64,000 bases of DNA from Pyrenophora tritici-repentis (lineage: Eukaryota > Ascomycota > Dothideomycetes > Pleosporales > Pleosporaceae), in NCBI RefSeq assembly GCF_003171515.1, contig NC_089398.1, positions 1,798,001 to 1,862,000 of the forward strand. Reading direction: 5' to 3'. The notes beneath the pieces were generated by a model that was given only the letters and a program-made list of their open reading frames with translations, had not been told where the DNA came from and searched no databases. The translations under genes were made by a program, and so were the position numbers. This document shows, piece after piece, positions 56,549-64,000 of this stretch; the first letter of the stretch is position 1; each line of letters begins with the position of its first letter.

Positions 56549-59500
56549 ATGCCTGTCGCTGTCGCCCCGGCTCCTCGCAGCCACTCCTTCCTCGCAAACG
56601 CCATTCGAGGCAGGAGCAGAGCCGCGTCGGAAGTTGGCCCTCCGCAGTCGCGCGAGCCCGAACGCGCACAGTTGCCAAAAGCCGCTTCCTACACGTACTT
56701 TCCCCATGTCAAGGAATTGGACCCCGAGGCTCCTGGCGCTGAATCAAGGAGAAGCGGCGACGATGATGGCGAAATTCGCAGGAGTGAAGAGAGGACGTCC
56801 GGGAGCCAGTCGGGTGGGTCGAGTCCTTCGTCTGAAGAAGCCCCAGAGGCGCCTGGCCTGCAGATGCAGACATTGAGGCCCCCTACACTTACGCGCCGCT
56901 CTTCGCGATTTCTCTCCTTTACCAGTAGTAAGAGCAGAGATTCTTCCGCCGAGCCCAAGCCAGACCCAAAGCAGGAGCGGAAAACTGAGCGTGGCCGAAC
57001 CGACACGGTGAAACAGAGAGAGTCTCCGGGAGGCTCGCCGGTGCGCTCTCTAACCAAGCTGCGGAGGAAGTCATGGGTTGTATCTTCGCAGCAGCCGCGC
57101 GAGTCGTCCTCACCACCCAAAGACAAGAAGAACAAGCACAGTGAGAAAACGGCCGAGTCGAACAAACGGAAAACGTTGACAACGACCGCAACTATTCCCG
57201 AAGAGTCGGAAGCAAGGGACACGGTCGACGAAGCCATTCAACACCCTCCGTCACTCAGCAAGAAGAACAAGCGTCTCAGCGGCCTCTTCACTGCCACCGC
57301 CAGTGCCTCCAATCTGCCCGCCGTACCCAAGTCATTTTCTACCGAACAACTACCGCTATATCCGCAAACACACAACCCAGCCAGCCCCACCCACCTTGTC
57401 CCGCCTCTACCGCGCAACGTGTCTGCTGAAAAACTCAAAGGCATCAAGACGGAGCCCCGCAAGAAAGACGAATTATGGACTGCCTTCAGGACACTCGATG
57501 GGGATTTGCGCAAGCATGACTCCCATTTTCCTGAACCCTCTACCTCGAACTAACAAAAGACAGATTCCAATCCAAATCCAGTTCACTCAAAGCCAATGTT
57601 GTCCGCACCGCCCTCCTGCCCTTCCTCCGCCAGTACACTACACATCCTTCAAATCACAAGCTCCGGCCAGAAGATCTCGATCGACGTGTTAACATCCTCA
57701 ACGGATGGTGGACCGGCCTCTTGGAACTTGTGGCCGGTCGCAACAACCAATCCATTTCTGGCACAGATCGTCCCGTCATCCTCGAGGGCATCGCTGCCAT
57801 CATGGAACGACCGGAATGGCGATTGTATCCGTCCCCGTTCTGCCCCCTTGTCGATCGTGGAGAGACATTGTCAGCATCCACTGCCACCATCGCCTCTAGC
57901 GCCGCCTCTTCCAATTCCGATTTTCTTGCCGAATCCGTCTACCACAACGTCCGAAACATCTTTACTCAAAACCTCCAGTCTCAGATGTCTTTTGTTGTAG
58001 AGAAGATGTCTTTGAGAAATGCCGCAGCTAGCTTGGTTACCTTTTGTGGAAAGACTTGCGCGTACGCCTTTTGCTTCTCTCCGGGAATCGCCGATGTTTT
58101 GGTGCGCCTATGGAGCCCCTCTCTTGACATGATGAAACGGGTCATGGAGGAGTCAGGCGTATCGAAACTTGACCGACTGGATAATGTGTCGGAACGAGTT
58201 GTGGCTTCCTTTCCGCCCATGCTTCATTCACTGAAGTTGCTTTCTCTCCACCGACTCCTCCGCCAGCTACACAAGCCTGCGTTACCACCATTAGCCATGG
58301 CCAACATTGACTGGTACGGCCCCTGGACCAAGCGCTGGTCGGGCGCCGAGAGTGATCTTTTCTATGTCTTTGTCAAGCATTTCCACATTCTTGTGAGCGA
58401 TTTCCTGCCCGCTGAGCCGAGTAACGCCGAGCGCATATGCGTGCCCGGACTCATCATGGTTCATGCTCAAGTCTTAGTCAACCTCGACGCCACTATCAAC
58501 AGAAATGCTACTCCGCAGCAACCACAATCACAAATCGAAGATACAACATCGACTGCATCCTCAATCACATTCGACGATGTTCTGGAACCCGATGCTTCGG
58601 CCTCCACCATTGCCATCCCACCGGCAAATGCCACCCGCATGATGCAGGAGAACCGGCTCATAATGCTGATACGAGACTTTCTTTCCGAGCGGAACGCACA
58701 TCTTCACATTGCTAGGCGGATGTTTGCCGATAGTTTTGCGCGGCTCTTGCAGGCGCAAGCACGGAAGATATCCATCTACGATAACAGTGCCTGCTATACG
58801 CTATGTGATTTCCTCGAAGAGGCCTTCATCATCATGGTCCGTTATGAGCAACACGAGAGTGATCATCACACAGTCATGGACTGGCCATTTTGGCTTCAAG
58901 TGTTCAGAGCAATGGCTGCCAGCCACAACACAGCGACAGAGATCAAGCTATACGCTTTTCTCTACAGCAGCTGGTGTACTCTGGTCATGGATGAGAAGCG
59001 AAAGTTGTCGTTATGTAACGATTTCCTGTTGGAGCCAGAATTCTTCGAAAGCCGGTTCAATCATTGGTGTCCTATGGTGCGATCCTACTTCATGCGACTG
59101 ATCTGCTGGCGAGTTGCACGTTATGATGGACAAGAAACCGAGGCTGAAGTGTACGTATTTCGAGTAATCAAAGTAAGGTGCATGCTAACAGTAGTATAGA
59201 TCGATCAAAAAAGCTTTAAGTGATCGCCTTCGATCTGTCTGGTCTCACTACCTCTGGCTTCAAGAAGAGGCTGAGCGCAAGCAAATGGTATACCCATCGA
59301 CACAGGCTTGCAACCCTGCACCAGGCCGACGCTTTCTCATTATACGTAATGACAATCCCATTGTGGCTAACAGCGGGCCATTTCTTTCCTTCGACGGCGT
59401 GGTCCAAAATCCTCACCAACGGAAACCAACTCCTACAAGTAACGTGATCCCGGAGCCAGATGTCCGTCCAGCCTCGGCCATGTCTACAGACTCGCAAGAC

Positions 59501-60058
59501 TTTCCCGACGAAGATCAAAGCAAAGGCAAATGGAACATTCTGCGCAGCTTCATGGGAGGATCGAAGCAGACTGCAAAATCCAAGAGCCCTGGGCCATCTG
59601 GCAAGGACAAGGAGAATGCTAGCAAGTCATCGAATGCGAACGGAGCCAAAGCTTCAACCGAAAGCCCGCCCACTAACACACCCGCGGTTCCCGCTACTCC
59701 AGCGCCAGGGCCCGCACCGATCAGCCACCGATCATACAACTTCCGTTTCTCCCTCGAATGGGTCGACAAGCGCTTCGGTTCATACCAGCACATGCGTCTT
59801 CAACCTCCCCGTCTCCCCGCCCCAGCACAAAACCTACTACAATCCAAAAACATCAACCTCGAGCCCGTCCTCAGCACCCCACCCGTCGGCGCAGCCGTAA
59901 CATCAAGCACATATGCGGGGCGCGCCCTCGCCGAATGGACGTTTGTCAGTCACGAATGCCAGAACTTTTTTGATAGGAGAAAGAATGAAGGCGTGCCTAC
60001 GAATCGGCAGGTTGAGACGCCTACATTGAATGTTGAGGCTTTTAGACGGCCTGGGTAG
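56549..60058 (+). CDS. DUF1765 family protein, large fungal-specific
   Basis: Three exons, 56549-57513, 57564-59150 and 59200-60058, give 1136 residues. Residues 1-320 are Ser/Pro/Lys-rich and disordered. The middle (about 330-850) is the conserved DUF1765 region: LLPFLRQYTTHPSNHKL, RRVNILNGWWTGLLELV, NVRNIFTQNLQSQMSFVVEKMSLRNA split over two helices, DWPFWLQVF and MVRSYFMRLICWRVARYD. The C-terminal part has another Ser/Pro/Lys linker (about 950-1030) and ends YAGRALAEWTFVSHECQNFFDRRK, a family-like end. Intron 1 has no GT in the required window and starts GCATGA; the branch CGAACTAACAAAAGACAG is excellent, so it is read as GC-AG. The molecular function is unknown; the family is annotated in yeasts as putative membrane or cortical proteins. 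Confidence 0.9.
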
Positions 60059-60668
60059 GCACAGTCGCTTTTTTCGCAAACACACACATCGCCGTATATA
60101 ATCATCCCTCATGGTTTTCTGTTCGTCGGCAGGCTCGATAAACTCCACCACCATCACCATCATCATTATCTCCACGTAACCGATCAAACATTCATTCTTG
60201 CACCCACACCTTGACGATTTGCATACGGAAAAAAGCTCTTCGAATGACGAGCTACTCCTCTGGCGGCGTTTGTTCCCATCATGTCAGTTTAAACTAACTA
60301 CTCTTTTGTTCATTTTCTCTATTCATTATTTAGTTTGTTTACATATATGCAAAACATGTGGTTTTTTTGGGCGCTTCTGTGGCATTGTTGTTGTTGTTAC
60401 TTTCCCTCTCACACACTCTCTCTCTGTTGTGGCTTTTGGTTGTTGATGCGAGGTTAGGTTGGCTGACTCGCTGGCTGGCTGTATCTTGGTATGCAACGGA
60501 ATGGGATGGATGGCTTAGTTGGTTAGTTAGGGCTTGTAGTTTGTAGCATAGGGCATGGCATGGCATGCATGGCAGCGCGCTTTTTGCATTGCTTGCTTGG
60601 TTCTTTTTCGGATTTTTGAATGTGTGGGTTGTGACGTTTTTTCTTGGACGCCTGTGGGAGGTAGGGAG

Positions 60669-60671
<3 letters not shown>

Positions 60672-60706
<35 letters not shown>
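60672..60706. repeat. GA dinucleotide microsatellite
   Basis: About 17 uninterrupted AG units in non-coding DNA; a likely polymorphic marker. Confidence 0.9.
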
Positions 60707-60709
<3 letters not shown>

Positions 60710-61030
60710 GGTGTAATGGCATTATTCGATATACATATGTTGCCGCAGGGGATTGAAGACGGGACGGGACGGGAGGATGTTTGCATAATGGCAACTTTCC
60801 GGCCTTCCTATGTTAGTCTTCTTCTTAGTACCTGGTCGGGCCCGGACTATAGATTTATGAAATTCTTGTCATTGTTATCATTCGTTGAGTGTGACGCGTG
60901 CTTTGGTGATTCCAGGATTGTCGACGGCGACCTTTTTTGTGCTTGGATCTTGAAAAAGCTAGTTCAATGTCGCGATTGCAGGTTTGAACGGCTCTAAAAG
61001 CAAAGTAACTCGGCTTGAACTGCCGGTTTT

Positions 61031-61078
61031 GATACGAATGTTGATACGAACGCCGATACGAACGCCGATACGGACGAT
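61031..61078. repeat. 12-bp minisatellite, unit GATACGAACGCC
   Basis: Four units in tandem; the middle two are identical and the outer two differ at two to four positions. Confidence 0.8.
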
Positions 61079-61088
61079 GACGATGTGG

Positions 61089-61136
61089 TGAGATTGGTGG
61101 TGAGATTGGTGGTGAGATTGATGGTGAGATTCAATG
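61089..61136. repeat. 12-bp minisatellite, unit TGAGATTGGTGG
   Basis: Four units in tandem directly after the previous array, with a different unit of the same length; the last units carry substitutions. Confidence 0.8.
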
Positions 61137-62596
61137 GTGGTATGTGCGGGAAGAGAGTTTGAGAGGAATTTCAAGAGTGTGCGTGTGTGCGTACGAAAGC
61201 GTCGATATGCTGCCTCCCAAATACCCTTCATTATCTTAAAAATTGTTGTTATCAAAACCTATCTTACCAGACATGCGCGCCTCTATATACAGTACACATC
61301 CCCGACCCACTTAACCCACCATTCCAATCCAATCCATAACACACCTACTATACATGCAGCAAAGAACATGTAAGTGGGGTACATACCTCCTTACCTGTAC
61401 CTAACCTACCCACCTACCCACCCGCCATCCTTCTGTTCGGTCAAAGATACCCCGCCCGCCCACACACCTCTAGCGCCGCCGCACAACCCCCCTCGTATGT
61501 ACCGTACCTGACCTATCTCGTATCCAAGACGCCACACCATAAACGCGAAGCTATGGACCCTGATCATCCGCACCGCACCCACTCCCCTATCTTAATGCAA
61601 TCTTACTGTACACGTATCGTTCCCCGCAATCTGCCGTATGTATGACGTGCGTGTCGTATCTGCATACCTTGCTGTACAGTACTTTACTTCCCTCGGTTGA
61701 GTTCTCCCGGCGTATATCGCGTACGGGGGCTGGTATATGTATGTAAGACTTGTGGTGGCGCGCATAGGACGCGTGTCAGGTAGACTTGTCATCTGGTGTG
61801 GTGTGTTGTGGTGAGATTGGACCCTGCATGCATGGCGGATAGGATTTAGTGCGGGTAGTTTACCCGAAACGGGCGGCGAATGAGTGGTTGAGGTGGCTTG
61901 ACGGCGGTTTTTTGTTTCTTAGGTTAGATGGATGGGATGGGATGGGATGGCGTTTTTATAAGGGGGGCTCATTTCGCGTGCTGGGGTGGGTGAGAGATGA
62001 GAAAGGTAGGTGGTGGTTGATGTTTTTCGAGCTGGAGATGTGAGGATTGTTTACCGGCGTAACCTTCCTGGCTTCCTAGATGGGGCTAGACTGGAAGGTG
62101 TTATTGTGGCGGACGTTTGGTGGGTTCCATCCTTCCGTGCGCTTTTCCTTTTCTTCCATTCCTCCTCCCCACAAACTTCTACCTCCCCACCTCGATCTAG
62201 CCCACGTTACATTGTACACTTGGTGTGTGCGGTGTATATTGCCCGGCCTATTGGTTGGCACCGTTTGTGGAAAGTAGAGGAGGATCCGACGGGGAGATAT
62301 AAAAAGCCCAATTCAGGCTCGAGCGTTGTTCTTGCGGAAAATTATTGGATTGGCGGGTTGTGGCGCGTGCGGATGGGGCTGGCTGTCTTTGAGGGGAAAT
62401 GATAGCGGTGGCGGTAGATGAGCGCATGGATGGGTGGACGGATTAGATTGACGGATGGGGTCTGTGGTGCTTTATAGAAAGAGGGTATGACCTGGTCTTT
62501 TTGGTTTCTTCGTTCGTTCTCTCCTAGGTTGTTGGTTCTCTGAGTTACTCGACTTGTAATTGGATTTGACCGGATTTCACGCACTCAAACTTCACG

Positions 62597-63465
62597 ATGC
62601 AGTACTCTTTGACTTTCGCGTCGGTGCTGGCGTTGGCTGGTTCTGTTGTCGCTGCGCCTGGACAAATGACCAAGCGCGCGCAGACGGTTTATCTGGCTGG
62701 TGATTCTACTATGGCCAAGTCGCCGAACGCTCCTATTGAAGGTAAAATCCCGTCCATACTTCCACTCCAGTAACAAAACATCAAAAGTATTAACAACTCT
62801 CAGGTTGGGGTGTCTATGCCCAACAGTTCCTCAGCCTTCCTGTCGTCAACAAAGCCATCGGCGGCCGCTCCTCGCGCTCCTACACCGACGAAGGCCGCTT
62901 CGCAGACATCATCTCTGTGGTCCAGCCGAACGACATTGTAGTCATTGAATTCGGCCACAACGACGGCGGCGGCCTAAGACCAGGAACCACCGACAACGGA
63001 CGCGCCGTATGCGGTGGAGATGGCGACGAAACCTGCACCTCGACCTACAACGGCAAACAAGTCGTCGTGCACACGTTCCCTTGGTACCTGACGCAAGCCG
63101 GCAAAGCACTCATCGCCAAGGGCGCAAAGGTTGTCATTAGCAGCCAGACGCCAAACAACCCATGGGAAAGCGGCAATTTCGTGTACACGGACGGCGGTCG
63201 ATTCGTCACGTATGCGAAAGCTGTGGCACAGGCGCTGGGCTCAAATGCCATGTATGTGGATCATGGCGCGTATGCGGCGAGTGCTTGGTCTAGTCTGGGT
63301 AAGGCTGGCACGAATGAGCGGTTCCCTGTAGATCATACGCATACGAATGCCAAGGGTGCGGAAGTAGTTGCGCAGTCGTTTTTCAAGGGCGTGGTGTGTG
63401 GTGGTGGCGGGTTCTTGAAGGGATTTGTCAAGAATGCGGATAGCATTCCGGGCAAGTGCTTGTAG
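62597..63465 (+). CDS. Secreted rhamnogalacturonan acetylesterase (CE12, SGNH hydrolase)
   Basis: Exon 1 is 62597-62741 and exon 2 is 62804-63465, joined by a 62-bp intron (GTAAAA donor, CTCTCAG acceptor), giving 268 residues. The enzyme removes acetyl groups from rhamnogalacturonan I in pectin and is secreted for plant-wall breakdown. A signal peptide (MQYSLTFASVLALAGSVVAA) is followed by a possible Kex2 site (KR). SGNH blocks are complete: GDSTMA (Ser nucleophile), GGRSSRSY (Gly), EFGHNDGG (Asn), and DHTHTN (Asp-x-x-His). Two disulphide candidates lie at CGGDGDETC and CGG...GKCL. Carbohydrate induction is likely but no regulator site was identified. Confidence 0.95.
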
Positions 63466-64000
63466 ATTGGTTGAGGGTGTGGTTGTGATTGGGTTGTAGT
63501 ACTAAGTTTAGTTGAAGCTGAAATGATCATGTGATCGAATGTCAAGGTGCTCCTGTTTGAATGTGTGGGATGTCTTTGCTAGTATTTAGTGTTTTCTCAG
63601 GACTTTATGGTGCAACTTGACTTAGCGAGTAAGTGGGTATGTCAGATATGATAGTCGCTACCTTGGCGCACAACGGCATTGTACGAAGTATCTCTATGTA
63701 GCCTGAGTAACCGTACTAGCCCCAGAGCTCCTTTCTCCGACCGTCCATCCCCGAGATGACTAACAGATTTTATTATAACACATACTACTATCCATTTACT
63801 TACCTTCTCATGCCGGACAAACTCCACAAGCCGCATCATGTAGGTGAAGATTTCAAGGGTCATATGGCGATATCGCAATAATTGCTAGGTATTTGTGAGC
63901 ATAGAACATCCGGAGTCGAGGTTGCAGGTGAACAACTTGGGAGGCACTGATATTGTGAGAGGGACATCTTCAATGCTCAGTCTGGAGAGATCTCCGAGAT
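63466..64000. other. Right-edge sequence, possible end of a truncated minus-strand gene
   Basis: A minus-strand segment near 63800-63870 reads TLEIFTYMMRLVEFVRHEK and is followed by a GTAAGT motif that could be a splice donor. This might be the last exons of a gene running off the window, but the upstream frame is interrupted within 100 bp and no family is recognised. Confidence 0.25.

Larger units (their letters stand above)
60059..62596. other. Intergenic region with microsatellites, 2.5 kb
   Basis: Holds a GA microsatellite, two adjacent 12-bp minisatellites, T-rich and C/T-rich runs. No coding frame is convincing. The last ~150 bp is the probable promoter of the rhamnogalacturonan acetylesterase gene. 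Confidence 0.45.

Noticed and set aside
63642..64000. Possible last exons of a minus-strand gene at the right edge
   Set aside because: One short protein-like segment and a GTAAGT are suggestive, but the upstream frame is broken by stops and no family is recognised. It needs sequence beyond the window.

Overview
The window is a gene-rich piece of a filamentous ascomycete nuclear genome. Almost every gene is interrupted by GT-AG introns of about 45-70 bp with CTAAC/CTGAC-type branch sites, and the gene set (ATG15, DUF1765, NSE1, DASH subunit DAD4, INO80 subunits, thaumatin-like and CFEM-like surface proteins) is typical of Pezizomycotina. Protein style suggests Dothideomycetes, probably Pleosporales, but that is an impression and not a proof. 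I see no transposon, no CRISPR array, no convincing tRNA and no AT-rich RIP block. Exon coordinates were derived by hand from splice sites, reading phase and protein family.

Layout, left to right: a membrane-anchored fucose-lectin-like gene (458-2557, -); a coiled-coil mitotic-type protein (4657-7217, -); a VPS9-domain Rab5 GEF (7492-9746, -) head-to-head with the autophagic lipase ATG15 (10213-12051, +); a rhodanese plus tyrosine phosphatase protein (14139-16793, +); a conserved unknown (18903-19823, -); ARO4-type DAHP synthase (20920-22160, +) with two Gcn4/CpcA boxes; NSE1 (22435-23453, -) and GOT1 (23965-24631, -); IES6 (25394-25945, -), DAD4 (26298-26680, +) and ARP5 (27189-29538, +); a CFEM-like surface protein (30559-31491, +); a small unknown (31591-31917, -); RPL7 (32791-33832, +) with a probable intronic C/D snoRNA; a Clg1-like cyclin (36831-38189, +); an NAPE-PLD/Fmp30-type hydrolase (40250-41811, +); NDUFAF7 (42440-44147, -); CDK11 (44400-45752, +); RNPS1-like SR protein (45936-47107, -); profilin (47938-48548, +); a secreted thaumatin-like plus hevein-domain protein (49711-51003, -); TFIIB (52582-53743, -) head-to-head with ATP14 (54075-54564, +); a DUF1765 protein (56549-60058, +); and rhamnogalacturonan acetylesterase (62597-63465, +).

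Several neighbours work together. ARP5 and IES6 form one module of the INO80 remodeller. CDK11 and RNPS1 are reported partners in mammalian splicing complexes. VPS9-type GEFs drive the endosomal route that Atg15 uses to reach the vacuole.

The most interesting signals are: (a) a probable box C/D snoRNA in RPL7 intron 2 with 13 nt complementary to a conserved 25S rRNA segment; (b) two surface or secreted carbohydrate-recognition genes that each carry two +1 shifts, all four at C/G runs of 6-7, which are either base-calling errors or slippage-prone tracts; (c) a hevein chitin-binding domain visible only after splicing, fused to a thaumatin-like domain; (d) 16-bp microexons in GOT1 and profilin, a start-codon-only exon in DAD4, and two GC-AG introns. 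Functional statements rest on recognised motifs and remembered families; no database search was possible.
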